Below are positions 49,362 to 59,100 of a stretch of 64,000 bases of DNA, one piece after another (positions within the stretch are counted from its first letter, which is position 1; every line of letters begins with the position of its first letter). Below the pieces are notes generated by a model. It ran no database searches. It saw only the letters and a program-made list of their open reading frames with translations, and had not been told where the DNA came from. The translations under genes and the position numbers were made by a program. Source of the DNA: an uncultured Phascolarctobacterium sp. (GTDB lineage Bacteria > Bacillota > Negativicutes > Acidaminococcales > Acidaminococcaceae); contig NZ_CAAGLX010000021.1 of NCBI RefSeq assembly GCF_900770955.1, forward strand, positions 62,001-126,000, given 5' to 3'.

Positions 49362-49765
49362 GCAAGCTGGTTGTCATTATCCAGTGTGACACAGTGCAGC
49401 AGCGCTGCTGCGGCTATAACTGTACGCATGCCTTTTACAGCCGTGAGGGCAAGTTTGCCGGTTATCCCGAGGACACACATTACATGAGCTTTACCTGTGG
49501 TGGCTGCTCCGGCGGTGCGCTGACAGTGAAGCTGGAAAACCTGGCGAAGCGCCTGCGCCGCTTTAAGGAGGAGGGGCAGGAGATTTGCGTGCATCTTTCT
49601 ACCTGCATGGTATCGGATAATTCGCATAAGCCGCCTTGTCCGCATCTTGATTACATCCAAAAGATTTTGGCGAAGAAGAAGCTGACTAATATTGTTCATG
49701 GCACTTATATTTCCAAAACGGCAACCAGACGCCGCGATGAAGGCATTTACAAGGAATTTGAGTGA
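49358..49765 (+). CDS. CGGC-domain protein (putative metal-binding)
   Basis: A 135-residue protein of the CGGC-domain family, named for a cysteine-rich motif seen here as TCGGCSGG. Further Cys/His include QRCCGYNCTHAF, CVHLSTCMV and PPCPHLD, so metal binding is likely. It is translationally coupled to dapA, but a link to lysine synthesis is not evident. The biochemical role of the family is not known to me. Confidence 0.85.
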   Translation: MSKLVVIIQCDTVQQRCCGYNCTHAFYSREGKFAGYPEDTHYMSFTCGGCSGGALTVKLENLAKRLRRFKEEGQEICVHLSTCMVSDNSHKPPCPHLDYIQKILAKKKLTNIVHGTYISKTATRRRDEGIYKEFE

Positions 49766-49784
49766 GCTTTGAATAAGCAATGAA

Positions 49785-49825
49785 AAACACCCTGCGTATT
49801 GCTGTTGGCAATGCGTAGGGTGTTT
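49785..49825. terminator. Bidirectional terminator between the dap operon and msrAB
   Basis: An 18-bp stem with two G-U pairs (49785-49802 with 49808-49825) and a 5-base loop. It lies between two convergent genes. The T-tail is weak on the plus strand. Confidence 0.75.
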
Positions 49826-49840
49826 GTGCGTTATAGGGTA

Positions 49841-50938
49841 CTATTTAAAAAGGTACAGCAGATAGCCATAGCCTTCGGCTTCCATCTGTTCGTAGGGGAT
49901 AAAGCGCAGGGAAGCACTGTTGATGCAGTAACGTACACCGTTGGGTGATTCGCTGTCACCGCTGAAAACATGTCCCAAATGCGAATCGCCGCTGCGGCTG
50001 CGCACCTCGGTGCGTACCATACCGTGGCTTGTATCCTTGCGTTCAACTATCAAAGGTGCTTCAATAGGCTTGGTAAAGGCGGGCCAGCCGCAGCTGCTCT
50101 GATATTTGTCGGTTGAAGAAAAGAGCGGTTCGCCGGTGACGATATCAACATAAATGCCTTTGGCAAATTTATCCCAGAATTCGTTGTGGAACGGTCGTTC
50201 GGTACCGTTTTGCTGTGTTACCTGAAATTGTTCTGCAGTAAGCTTATCGCGTATAGTTTCGGCAGCAGGTTTTTTATAGGCACCGGCATCAATTTTCAAG
50301 GTGCTGAGCAGCTTGATTTTAGCAGGCGATATATGGCAGTATCCGCCAGGATTTTTATCAAGATAGTTCTGATGATATTCTTCTGCCGGATAATAGTTTT
50401 TCAGTGGTCCGACTTCGACTGCGAATACCTTATGATGACCGCGTTCCAGTTCCGCAATACGTTCTACGACAGCCTGCGCTTTTGCATTGGTATAGTAGAT
50501 GCCTGTTTGGTACTGTGTTCCGGTATCATTACCCTGCTTGTTGAGGACTGTTGGGTCAATGACGTAAAAATAAGCCAAGAGCAGATGGTCAAGACTTACC
50601 TTTGCCGGATCGTATTCAACACGCACGGTTTCACGAAAACCGGTTTTCCCGCCTAAAATTGTCTGATACTTGGCATCGGCTTTGCCTGTGCCGTTGGCAT
50701 AACCGCTTTGGGCATCTATGACGCCAGGTATGGATTGCATCAGCTTTTCCAGTCCCCAGAAGCAGCCGCCTGCAAGATAGATAACGTTTTCTTTTTCTTG
50801 GGAAAAATCCATAGTTGTGACCTCCTTGACCTTTGGGATTGCTTGTTGCTTAGCAGATTGCTGCATACGTGTGTTGGCAAAGCAGCTGGTAATTAAAAGT
50901 AACATTCCTGCGAAAATAATGACAGATTTTTTTAGCAT
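49841..50938 (-). CDS. msrAB: Exported bifunctional methionine sulfoxide reductase MsrA-MsrB (putative lipoprotein)
   Basis: The enzyme repairs both epimers of oxidised methionine. ATG 50938 (365 residues) has AAGGAG nine to ten bases upstream; the longer frame from a TTG at 51025 is rejected. The N-terminus is a lipoprotein-type signal with ITSC (C19). The MsrA domain has GGCFWG (catalytic C59). The MsrB domain has SSCGWPAF (resolving Cys), SHLGHVF and RYCINSASLRF (catalytic C338). The zinc-binding CxxC pairs of some MsrB proteins are absent. Export suggests repair of periplasmic or outer-membrane proteins. Confidence 0.93.
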   Translation of the reverse strand: MLKKSVIIFAGMLLLITSCFANTRMQQSAKQQAIPKVKEVTTMDFSQEKENVIYLAGGCFWGLEKLMQSIPGVIDAQSGYANGTGKADAKYQTILGGKTGFRETVRVEYDPAKVSLDHLLLAYFYVIDPTVLNKQGNDTGTQYQTGIYYTNAKAQAVVERIAELERGHHKVFAVEVGPLKNYYPAEEYHQNYLDKNPGGYCHISPAKIKLLSTLKIDAGAYKKPAAETIRDKLTAEQFQVTQQNGTERPFHNEFWDKFAKGIYVDIVTGEPLFSSTDKYQSSCGWPAFTKPIEAPLIVERKDTSHGMVRTEVRSRSGDSHLGHVFSGDSESPNGVRYCINSASLRFIPYEQMEAEGYGYLLYLFK

Positions 50939-51218
50939 GACGGCACGCTCCTTCCTGCATCGTGGGGTGAGTGGCTGAGAACTGCTTATACTTTTAAGAT
51001 AGCAGAAAATAATATTCTGCGTCAATAGATAATCATGATTACTTAATGAAAACTACTTGTCCTTTTTGTGAATAAGAATGAGGCGGATATAAAAGACAGG
51101 AGTGTCAGCGTTGAGAAAATGTTATTTATGAGTAAATGAATCAGCAGTGTCTGTCGAATACAAGAAAATTATAGGCAAATATTGTCGGATACTTAATTTT
51201 ATAAAGAAAAGAGGGCAT

Positions 51219-51266
51219 AAAAAATCTCTGCCAGGGTGCTTGAAAACACCGGAAGCAGAGATTTTG
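51219..51266 (-). terminator. Terminator of the yhdT-panF operon
   Basis: AAAATCTCTGC and GCAGAGATTTT form an 11-bp stem around a roughly 23-base loop with further pairing. On the minus strand it ends in TTTTTT. The rest of the 50939-51300 gap holds AT-rich sequence with no credible gene. Confidence 0.75.
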
Positions 51267-51300
51267 CTTTTTGGATATCGGATTAATGTGCAGTTTTATT

Positions 51301-52797
51301 TTAGTCCTCAAATTTTTCGGGGAAGAAGATGCGCAGCGTTTTTTCGTCGACTGTTTTACCGAAGCTGTTGCCGATGAAGAAGCACAGCAGGGAAAGGCCG
51401 ATGCCGACCACTATCTGGTGCAGGTCAAGCACCTTAATCTTAAAGACCATTGCCAGACAGTAGATGATTACGCCGCCGCCCATGGCAGCAATAGCGCCGT
51501 ATTTGTTGGCCTTGGGCCAGAAAAGACCGAAAATCAGCACCCAAAAGAAGGCTGTTTCCAGACCGCCGAAGGCAAACATGTTAATCTGCCAGATAACGCT
51601 TGGCGGTTTTATAGCGATGACATAAACAAAAAGGCCGAGGATAACAGTTGCACCCAGACTGTAAAGACGAATTTGGTTATTGGTGAGCTGTTCTTCGCGC
51701 TTGCCCTTGATGTTCATGTAAACGTCCTTGACAATAGAGGAGGAAGAGGAAAGCAAGAGCGAGGAAACGGTGGAAATGGTTGCTGCAATGGGGCCGATGA
51801 TAATGACACCTGCCCAGAAGGGAGTAAGGCTTTGCACGATGGCGATAGGCATGATGTTATCAACGCTGTTGCCGTAGGCTGCAATAGGTCCTGTAAGGAT
51901 ACCCTTGCTGATGACACCAATCCAGGTTGCGACCAGTGTCATAGCGCCGATTACAACGGTACCGATAATCATAGCGTTATGCAATGCCTTGGTATCTTTA
52001 TAGCTGATGCCGCGGACAACGGACTGCGGCAGCGACAGCGTACAGATGCCGACGAGCAGCCATTGGCTGATGTACAGTGAAATCGGCATTTTACCACGGG
52101 AAAGCGGCTCCAGCATATCGGGGTGCTGCGTGCTGATGTAGCTCATGATTTTGTTGAAGCCGCCGCCTGCGTGCATCATACCGCCCATGAGGATGCACAG
52201 GCCGACGATCATAGCAATGGCGCAGCAGGCATCGGTAACGGCAACGCCTTTAAAGCCGCCGATTGTTGTGTAGATGACAACTATGAGGCCGAACATGGTG
52301 AGGCCGGTGAGGTAGGAAAAGCCGGTTACTGCTTCAAAGAGCTTGGCAGCGCCGACGAACTGTGCCACCATGGTGGCGCAGAAGAAGGCGACAATGACAA
52401 CGGCAGCCATGTTCGCCAGAAAATCGGAATGATAACGGGCACGCAGTACGTCAATGACGGTTACGGCGTCAATCTCACGGGCTATGAGGGCAATTTTTTT
52501 GCCGAATACGCCTAAAACGAGGAAGATAACGACTACCTGTACGATAGCCATGTACAGCCAGCCGTAGCCGATAACCCATGCTACGCCCGGACCGCCGACG
52601 AAGGTGCTGACGCTGCTGTAGGTGGCAGCGGTGGTCATTGCCAGCACAAAGCCACCGAGAGTACGTCCGCCGATGAAGTAATCCTTGGCAAAATCCTTTT
52701 GCCTGTTTTCCTTGGAGGCACGCTGGATGTAGGCGCTGATGCTTAGAAGAATCAGCAGAAAGGCCAGCGCGGGTATAATGTTCAAAATACTACTCAT
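51301..52797 (-). CDS. panF: Sodium/pantothenate symporter PanF
   Basis: A roughly 498-residue sodium:solute symporter with 12-13 hydrophobic segments. PanF is supported by the family start (KDYFIGGRTLGGFVLAMT), the sodium-site region TYSSVSTFVGGPG, and by the YhdT-like gene directly upstream, a pairing typical of PanF. ATG 52797 lies within the end of that gene with a GGAGG box about ten bases upstream. It would import the coenzyme A precursor pantothenate. Confidence 0.9.
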   Translation of the reverse strand: MSSILNIIPALAFLLILLSISAYIQRASKENRQKDFAKDYFIGGRTLGGFVLAMTTAATYSSVSTFVGGPGVAWVIGYGWLYMAIVQVVVIFLVLGVFGKKIALIAREIDAVTVIDVLRARYHSDFLANMAAVVIVAFFCATMVAQFVGAAKLFEAVTGFSYLTGLTMFGLIVVIYTTIGGFKGVAVTDACCAIAMIVGLCILMGGMMHAGGGFNKIMSYISTQHPDMLEPLSRGKMPISLYISQWLLVGICTLSLPQSVVRGISYKDTKALHNAMIIGTVVIGAMTLVATWIGVISKGILTGPIAAYGNSVDNIMPIAIVQSLTPFWAGVIIIGPIAATISTVSSLLLSSSSSIVKDVYMNIKGKREEQLTNNQIRLYSLGATVILGLFVYVIAIKPPSVIWQINMFAFGGLETAFFWVLIFGLFWPKANKYGAIAAMGGGVIIYCLAMVFKIKVLDLHQIVVGIGLSLLCFFIGNSFGKTVDEKTLRIFFPEKFED

Positions 52798-53053
52798 GCT
52801 GCTTGTCCTCCGTGCTATCATCTAAATCAAAGTTGACAAATACCTTTTTCGTCAGGAAAACGGTAACAGCGATGGCAAAAAGCCAGGTGCCTACGCAACC
52901 GCCCCAAACCCAGAGAGGTGTATGCCAGATGGTAATATTACTGTCTGCCAGCCCGAAGCCTGCCAAGCACCAGAAGATGATGACGGCGATGGTGGCAAGA
53001 ACAGTAGCCAGTGCCTCACGGTTGGCCTGGCGGAATTTATCACTGCGCTTCAT
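52790..53053 (-). CDS. YhdT/DUF997 family small membrane protein
   Basis: An 87-residue protein with two membrane helices (ALATVLATIAVIIFWCLAGFGLA, and VWGGCVGTWLFAIAVTVFL). AAAGGAG eight bases before ATG 53053 sets the start; the longer frame is not used. It overlaps panF by eight bases. The family is regularly found next to panF, probably as a small accessory subunit, but its function is not established. Confidence 0.85.
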   Translation of the reverse strand: MKRSDKFRQANREALATVLATIAVIIFWCLAGFGLADSNITIWHTPLWVWGGCVGTWLFAIAVTVFLTKKVFVNFDLDDSTEDKQHE

Positions 53054-53072
53054 ATAAACTGCTCCTTTCGTA

Positions 53073-53088
53073 CAGACAATGCTGTCTG
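53073..53088. promoter_or_regulatory. Inverted repeat in the yhdT-panF leader
   Basis: CAGACA-ATGC-TGTCTG lies between the probable -10 (TGG-TAAAAT on the minus strand at 53114-53106) and the yhdT RBS. It could be an operator or leader hairpin. Another small inverted repeat, ATGCTT-AA-AAGCAT, lies at 53142-53155 upstream of that promoter. Confidence 0.4.
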
Positions 53089-53196
53089 ACTGCGTTAATA
53101 AATTTATTTTACCACAAAATATGCAGAAATACTTGTAAAATATGCTTAAAAGCATCATAAAATATCAGACGCCTAGTGTAATTTGACGGCTGTCTG

Positions 53197-53205
53197 TGTT
53201 ATAAT
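53197..53205 (+). promoter_or_regulatory. Extended -10 promoter before the membrane-protein gene
   Basis: TGT-TATAAT (-10 at 53200-53205) is a perfect extended -10. No -35 stands out at 17 bp; TTGACG at 53183-53188 is too close. The start would be near 53212, giving a very short leader. Confidence 0.5.
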
Positions 53206-53222
53206 GTATTTTGGTGATTAAT

Positions 53223-53642
53223 TTGAAGAAAACAATGTATAATTTAGCTACAATGTGGCTGACGCTGAGCGTCATTTTTTTCCTTTGTGAATATGTAACA
53301 GGCTTGCTGCAGGTTGTGACATTAGGCGGTCTGGTGGCAGGCTCTTTTATCGAAGGTGCTTTTATGTGCCTGGGCTTGAAGCTGATGCATGTTATTGTGG
53401 ATAAGCAGTTCCGCATGGCGGAACTGCCTCAGATGTTGCAGTACAGAGGTGACTGCGTGAAGGCACTGCTTGTTGCGGCTGCGTTTTCGTTGGAGGGTGT
53501 CGTAACTGTTTGCCGTATGCTGCCGGGCTACGACCTTAATTTTGGCATCATGCATGGTATTTTTCTTTTGCTGCTTTATCCGGCAGCAGCTATTGTAATG
53601 GATAAGTTGATGTTAAAGGAGCAGATGGAGCATGCAAATTAA
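53223..53642 (+). CDS. Membrane protein of unknown function
   Basis: A roughly 139-residue protein with three to four hydrophobic helices (around MWLTLSVIFFLCEYVTGLLQVV, GGLVAGSFIEGAFMCLGL, ALLVAAAFSLEGVV, and MHGIFLLLLYPAAAIVM). I recognise no family. TTG 53223 is chosen because GGTGAT (53213-53218) is placed like the distal part of a Shine-Dalgarno; ATG 53235 and GTG 53214 are alternatives. It overlaps the phosphatase gene by 11 bases, so the two are translated from one mRNA. Confidence 0.65.
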   Translation: MKKTMYNLATMWLTLSVIFFLCEYVTGLLQVVTLGGLVAGSFIEGAFMCLGLKLMHVIVDKQFRMAELPQMLQYRGDCVKALLVAAAFSLEGVVTVCRMLPGYDLNFGIMHGIFLLLLYPAAAIVMDKLMLKEQMEHAN

Positions 53643-54441
53643 GCTGATTGCCAGCGATATGGATGATACACTTTTGAATAAGGACTGCCAGATTTCTGCG
53701 CGTAACGAGGCAGCTATCAGAAAGGCACTGGACGCAGGCAAGATTTTTTTGATTGCTACGGGCAGAATGTATGTTTCAGTGCGTCCTTATGCGGAAAAGC
53801 TGGGCCTTGATGTGCCGCTGGTTACCTATAACGGCGCATTGGTTAAGGGCAGCCTGAGCGGCAAGGTTTATTATGAGCACAAGATGAAGCTGTCTACAGC
53901 TAACGAGGTGTTGGCATACTGTCATGAAAAGGGCTATTACCTGCAGCTTTATGTGGGTGACAGCATTTTGATTAAGCAGGAGAATGACTGTTCCCGTATG
54001 TATACCAAAATCAGCGGTATTCAGACTACTGCTATCGGTGAGGCGCTTTATCATACGGACGAAGCACCGTATAAGATTTTAGTTATGACCAAGAGCGAGG
54101 AATTTACCGCTGTATGGCAGCAATTTAAAGAGGATTTTGCCGGCAAGCTGGATGTTACCAGCTCTAAGGACAACTTCCTGGAGCTGATGGAGCCCGGTGT
54201 CAACAAATGGGAGGCTGTAAAGAGCGTGGCTGCAAGCTACGGCGTACAGCCGCAGGAAATTATGTGCATCGGTGATTCCAATAATGATGTGAAGATGATT
54301 GCCAATGCCGGTATCGGTGTAGCTGTTGCCAACGCTAAGGACAGCGTGAAGGAGAATGCAAAAATCATTACCGCATCGAATAATGATGATGGCGTTGCTT
54401 TGGTAATCGAAAGCATTTTGACGCCGCAGGCTAAGCAATAA
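53632..54441 (+). CDS. HAD-superfamily Cof-type phosphatase
   Basis: A 269-residue haloacid dehalogenase-type sugar-phosphate or flavin-phosphate phosphatase. Motif I is DMDDTLL with the nucleophile Asp, motif II is LIATGRM, and the last motif is GDSNNDVKMI. The large C2 cap between them marks the Cof/YbiV type. Members are promiscuous, so the substrate is unknown. A terminator follows. Confidence 0.9.
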   Translation: MQIKLIASDMDDTLLNKDCQISARNEAAIRKALDAGKIFLIATGRMYVSVRPYAEKLGLDVPLVTYNGALVKGSLSGKVYYEHKMKLSTANEVLAYCHEKGYYLQLYVGDSILIKQENDCSRMYTKISGIQTTAIGEALYHTDEAPYKILVMTKSEEFTAVWQQFKEDFAGKLDVTSSKDNFLELMEPGVNKWEAVKSVAASYGVQPQEIMCIGDSNNDVKMIANAGIGVAVANAKDSVKENAKIITASNNDDGVALVIESILTPQAKQ

Positions 54442-54445
54442 AACG

Positions 54446-54474
54446 AGGGAGCGTGGTTAGTGCGCTCCCTTTTA
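54446..54474 (+). terminator. Terminator of the HAD phosphatase gene
   Basis: AGGGAGCG pairs with CGCTCCCT around a short loop and is followed by TTTT. Confidence 0.85.
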
Positions 54475-54566
54475 ATAATGTAGAGAAGATTAAGATAAGC
54501 TATTATACAGAACGTGTCTGCTGCTTAGCATTCAAGCCGTATTTTTGTTAAAGAGAAGTGATATTT

Positions 54567-55577
54567 ATGTCTATTCTGCCGATTTTCATACCGCATGCAG
54601 GCTGTCCGCATCAATGTGTCTTTTGTAATCAAAAGACGATTAGTGGCCAAAAGCTGGCTGCTGTGGCCGCCGCCAAGGAGCAGCTGACGCGTTGGCGCAG
54701 TTGGCTGCAACCGAGTGTGCAGCACGAGGCGGCGTTTTACGGCGGTAGCTTTACCGGCCTGCCCGCGGAGCTGCAGGAGGAGCTGCTGGCGCTGACGGAT
54801 GCGTTGCTCGCCGAAGGCTTTATCGGCAGCGTGCGCCTTTCCACGCGCCCGGATTATATAGATGAAGAGCGTTTGCAGCTTTTGCGCAGTCATGGTGTGC
54901 GTTTGGTAGAGCTTGGCGTGCAGTCGCTGGATGACAGGGTGCTGGCGGCAGCGGAGCGCGGCCACACGGCGGCGCAGGTGGCACCTGCGGTGGCACTTTT
55001 AAAACGCTTCGGCTTTCAAGTCGGCCTGCAGCTGATGGTGGGCATGCCCGAGCAGAGCTTTGCCAGCGTACAGGAAACAGTGCGCCAGGCTATAGACATG
55101 CACCCGAATGTGGCACGCATCTATCCTTTATTAGTAATCAAGGGTACGCCGCTGGCTGCTGACTATGCGGCGGGGCGCTTTGTGCCGCTGACGCAGGAGG
55201 AGGCCGTAACGCAGGCAGCCTGGGCTTATCGCGAGCTGACGGAAGCAGGCGTGAAGGTTATCCGCATCGGCCTGCAGCCGGACGAAGAGCTGTGCGCGCC
55301 GGGCAACATTCTTGCAGGACCATTTCACCCGGCGATGGGCGAGCTGGTAAAAAGCAGGGTGCTGCGTGATAAAATTACCCCGCAATTGGCCAAGCTGACT
55401 GACTGCGGTGCTGTTGATATCCTTTGTCCTGCGCATCTGGAATCCAAGCTGCGCGGTCAAAAAAGCTGTAACCTGCGCTATTGGCAGGAACGCTTCCCCA
55501 GCCTTGAGCTGCAGATAATTCAAGATAAGGCAGATGAGATAAGAGTATGTCCGCATGTAAATCCTTCGCACCGATAG
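54567..55577 (+). CDS. Radical SAM protein, Elp3-like
   Basis: A 336-residue radical SAM enzyme with C13-x3-C17-x2-C20 (GCPHQCVFC), the GGSFTGLP and STRPDYI strands, and ELGVQSLDDRVL, which resemble the Elp3/YhcC group. Its place before smc is frequent in Firmicutes. No acetyltransferase domain is present, so it is not a full Elp3. A tRNA-related role is a guess. ATG 54567 follows an AGAAG box; a GTG at 54558 is less likely. The end overlaps the glycosylase gene by 31 bases. Confidence 0.85.
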   Translation: MSILPIFIPHAGCPHQCVFCNQKTISGQKLAAVAAAKEQLTRWRSWLQPSVQHEAAFYGGSFTGLPAELQEELLALTDALLAEGFIGSVRLSTRPDYIDEERLQLLRSHGVRLVELGVQSLDDRVLAAAERGHTAAQVAPAVALLKRFGFQVGLQLMVGMPEQSFASVQETVRQAIDMHPNVARIYPLLVIKGTPLAADYAAGRFVPLTQEEAVTQAAWAYRELTEAGVKVIRIGLQPDEELCAPGNILAGPFHPAMGELVKSRVLRDKITPQLAKLTDCGAVDILCPAHLESKLRGQKSCNLRYWQERFPSLELQIIQDKADEIRVCPHVNPSHR

Positions 55578-56044
55578 CAGACGAAGATAGCAGAATATTG
55601 ATTTTAGGCTCCATGCCGGGAATAAAATCCCTGGAGCAGCAGGAATATTACGCGCATCCGCAGAACCGCTTCTGGCGCTTGCTGGCGCTGCTTTTGCAGG
55701 AGGATGCGCCGCAGGATTACACTGCCAAGCAGGCCTTGCTGCACAAGCATCACATTGCGCTGTGGGATACGCTGGGCTATTGCGAGCGCGACGGCAGTTT
55801 GGACAGCAATATCAAAAACGAAGCGCCGAATGCCGTTGTTGAGCTTGCAGGCGAGCTGCCGCATTTGCAGGCGGTAGTCTGCAACGGCGGTAAGGCGGGT
55901 GCAGCCTTTAAAAAATATTTTGCCAAAAAAATGCCTGAGCGGGTGCGAATTTTTTATCTGCCGTCTACAAGTCCTGCCAACGCGCGCCTGCGTTTGGAGG
56001 ATTTGGCAGAGCATTGGCAGGTTATTTTGCAATTTTTAGCATAA
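55547..56044 (+). CDS. DNA-deoxyinosine glycosylase (uracil-DNA glycosylase superfamily)
   Basis: A 165-residue member of the family 6 UDG group that removes hypoxanthine from DNA. The N-terminal motif is LGSMPGIKSLEQQEYYAHPQNRFW with the catalytic Asn near its end. The C-terminal motif is LPSTSPANAR. It begins inside the previous gene in another frame. Specificity for hypoxanthine over uracil is taken from the family. Confidence 0.85.
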   Translation: MSACKSFAPIADEDSRILILGSMPGIKSLEQQEYYAHPQNRFWRLLALLLQEDAPQDYTAKQALLHKHHIALWDTLGYCERDGSLDSNIKNEAPNAVVELAGELPHLQAVVCNGGKAGAAFKKYFAKKMPERVRIFYLPSTSPANARLRLEDLAEHWQVILQFLA

Positions 56045-56060
56045 GAGAAGTTCTGCAAGG

Positions 56061-56089
56061 TGTAAAAAAACATCGTTTTATGGTACAAT
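56061..56089 (+). promoter_or_regulatory. Possible promoter of smc-ftsY
   Basis: An extended -10 TGG-TACAAT (-10 at 56084-56089) with a weak TGTAAA 17 bp upstream (56061-56066). Confidence 0.45.
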
Positions 56090-56132
56090 AAAAAGATATA
56101 ATAACTGACTTAGAGAAAATGGGTGATTTCTA

Positions 56133-59100
56133 GTGCGTTTAAAGTCCTTTTCAACCTATGGCTTTAAATCCTTTGCTGATAAAACTGAATTGACCTTTGA
56201 CAAGGGAATTACTGCTGTTGTCGGACCTAATGGTTCGGGCAAGAGCAATATTTCGGATGCCATCCGTTGGGTGCTGGGCGAGCAGAGCGCAAAATATCTG
56301 CGTGGCAGCAAAATGGAGGATGTTATTTTCTCCGGCAGCGGCAAGCGCAGGGCGTTAGGCGTAGCAGAGGTCACCGTTGATTTTGATAACAGCGACAGAA
56401 CACTGCCGCTTGATTTTGAGCAGGTAAGCCTGACGCGACGCATTTTCCGCAGCGGTGAAAGCGAATATGCGATTAACAGAAAGGGCTGCCGTCTGAAGGA
56501 TATTATCGACCTGATGGCAGATACCGGCCTTGGCAAGGGCTCTATGTCCATTATCGGCCAAAACAAAATTGATGAGGTCTTGAACAGCCGTCCCGAGGAC
56601 AGACGCAGTCTGTTCGAAGAGGCTGCAGGTATCGCCAAATACCGTCTGCGCAAAAAGGATGCGGTGCGTAAGCTGGACGATACGGCCAACAATCTTACGC
56701 GTATTAACGATATCCGCAGTGAGGTGGATGCGCAGGTAGAGCCGTTGGCGCAGGCTGCAGCCAAAACTCAGCAGTTCAACGAGCTGAGCGAGGAGCTGCG
56801 CCGTTGCCGTTTAGCTGTACTTTTGCGCCGCCTGGACGCTTTGGAGGAAACCGGCAGAGAGCTGCAGACGAAAAAGGAAGCGGCAGCAGGTGCGTATTCC
56901 GAGCAGGCAGCTAAGGTCGGCAGCATGCAGGCTGAGGCTGTACAGGTACAGCAGGAGCTGGATAAGCTGGCCGAGGCTTATAATAAATTGCAGGATGACA
57001 TCAAAAACCGCGAGACTGCTTTAGAAAAGCTGCGCGGTGACCAAAAGGTTTTGGACGAACGTGTCAGCCAGAACGAAAAGGCCGGCGAACGTCTGGTGCA
57101 GCGCAACGAGCGCCTGGAACAGCAGGTACGCGAGCAGGAAGCAAGAATGCAGGAGCTGGCAGTAGAATTTGATGCTGTAGAAAAAAGACATGCTGTGGCC
57201 GAAGGTGCTGTTAAGCAGCTGCAGGCACAGCGTGACGAGCAGAGCTCCAGGCTGGAAGAGGCCAGGCGCAACGACGAGCAGGCGCAGTCGCAGTTCTTCA
57301 GCGGTATGCAGGAGCTGATTAAGCTACGCAACGAGCTGCATAATATTGAGCAGGAGCAGGAACAGCGCGCACGTCGCCGTGAAGCTCTGAAGAAAAGTAT
57401 TGAAGAGGCCGAGGCGGCGGACAGTCAGGCGCAGGAGCAGTACAAAAGCCTGCTGGAGCAGCAATCGCAATGTGCGCATGGTATGGAGCTTTTGCGTAAG
57501 CAGGGCGAGGAGCTGCGCAGCGAGTATGACGCAGGACAAAAGGAGCTGCAGGCTGTACGCAGCAGTCAGCAGCAGTGCCAGCGTCAGCTGACAGCGGCCG
57601 AAACACGCGAGCAGAGCTTAAAGCGTCTGCAGCAGAGCTATGAGGGCTTCAGCTACGGCATCAAGGCTGTGCTTAGGGCGCAGGAGCCATGGCGTGAGCA
57701 GGTTGTAGGCGTGGCTGCGGAGCTGCTGCAGGTGGAAGATAAATACGTTGCTGCTATCGAAACAGCGTTGGGCGAGGGAGCGCAGAACCTGGTGATGCGC
57801 TCGGCTGGCGCGGCGAAGGAAGCAATTGCTTATTTGAAGCGTAATAACAGCGGTCGTGCAACATTCCTGCCGTTGGACACTGTACAAAGACGCGGGCCGA
57901 ACCGCGAGGAAGAAGCTCTGGCAAAGCTGCCGGGGATTTTAGGCTATGCGGTAGATTTAATCGGCTTTAAGCCAGAGGCAGAAAATGCGGTACGCTTTTT
58001 GCTGGGCAGAGTGCTGATTGCCGAAAACATTGACGCTGCCTTAGCTGCGGCTAAAGCCGGACGCTACCGCTTGCGTGTGGTTACGCTGGACGGCGATGTG
58101 GTAAATGCCGGCGGCAGTATGAGCGGCGGCAGCAAAAAGCATAAGGAAGGCTATCTGAGCCGTAATGTAGAGATAGCGCAGGCTGCAGCGCAGGTGAAGC
58201 AGCTGCATGCCGAAATGCTTGGCTGGCAGGAACAGCTCGAGGAGCTGGAGGAAGCTGAAGGCAAGCAGAAGGAGCAGCTGCAGCAGCTTGCTGCCCGATT
58301 GCGACAGGAGCAATTGAAGGCTGACAGACTCAAGCTCAATCTGGAGCAGGTGCAGCAACAGAAAACGCGCGACAACGAGCGCCTGCTGCTGCTTTTGGAT
58401 GACCGCAGCAATATCACTGCGGCTTATATGACAAATCGTGATAAGGTCAAGGAACTGCGCGCATCAGTTACCGAGCGCGAGGGCCAGGATACGCAGGCCA
58501 AGGAGCTTTTGGATAGCCTGAAGAAGGAAATTGCCAAATATGGCAGTGCAGTAACGGCATTGGATAACCAGCTGCAGGACGCCAAGATTACCCTGCAGAC
58601 TTCGGCAGCACGCACGCAGGATATCACTAAGGCTATGCACAGCCTTGATCAGGATACACTGCGTCTGCAGGAGGAGATTGCTGCCAACGGCAGGGAGCAG
58701 GAGCGCAGACAGCAGGAAATTGCGGAATGCGGACTGCAAAAGCAAAGGCTGCAGCAGCAAAGCGATGAGATTATGTTACAGCTGCAGCAGATTCTGGGCG
58801 GCAAGGATAGCTTTGCCCAGGAGCGCGGTTCTTTGGTGGATAAACAGCAGGATATTGAAAAAGCTCTTGTAACGCTGCGTAAGCAGGTGAACGAAAGTGA
58901 AGCGCTGCTGAAGCAGACAGAGCTGGATTTAGCACGTCACGAAAGCAGCTGCGGTCATATCCGTGAGCAGCTTGAGCAGGATTATCAGCTTGATGAAGCG
59001 GCGGCGCGCGGTCAGAATTTTGACGGACTGCAGGAAATGGACCTGGCGGCACTGCAAAGGCAGGAAAGCCGTCTGACGCTGCAGATTGCAGACTTGGGAC

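Noticed and set aside
51271..52080. 269-codon plus-strand frame opposite panF
   Set aside because: Asp/His/Asn-rich shadow of a membrane-protein gene.
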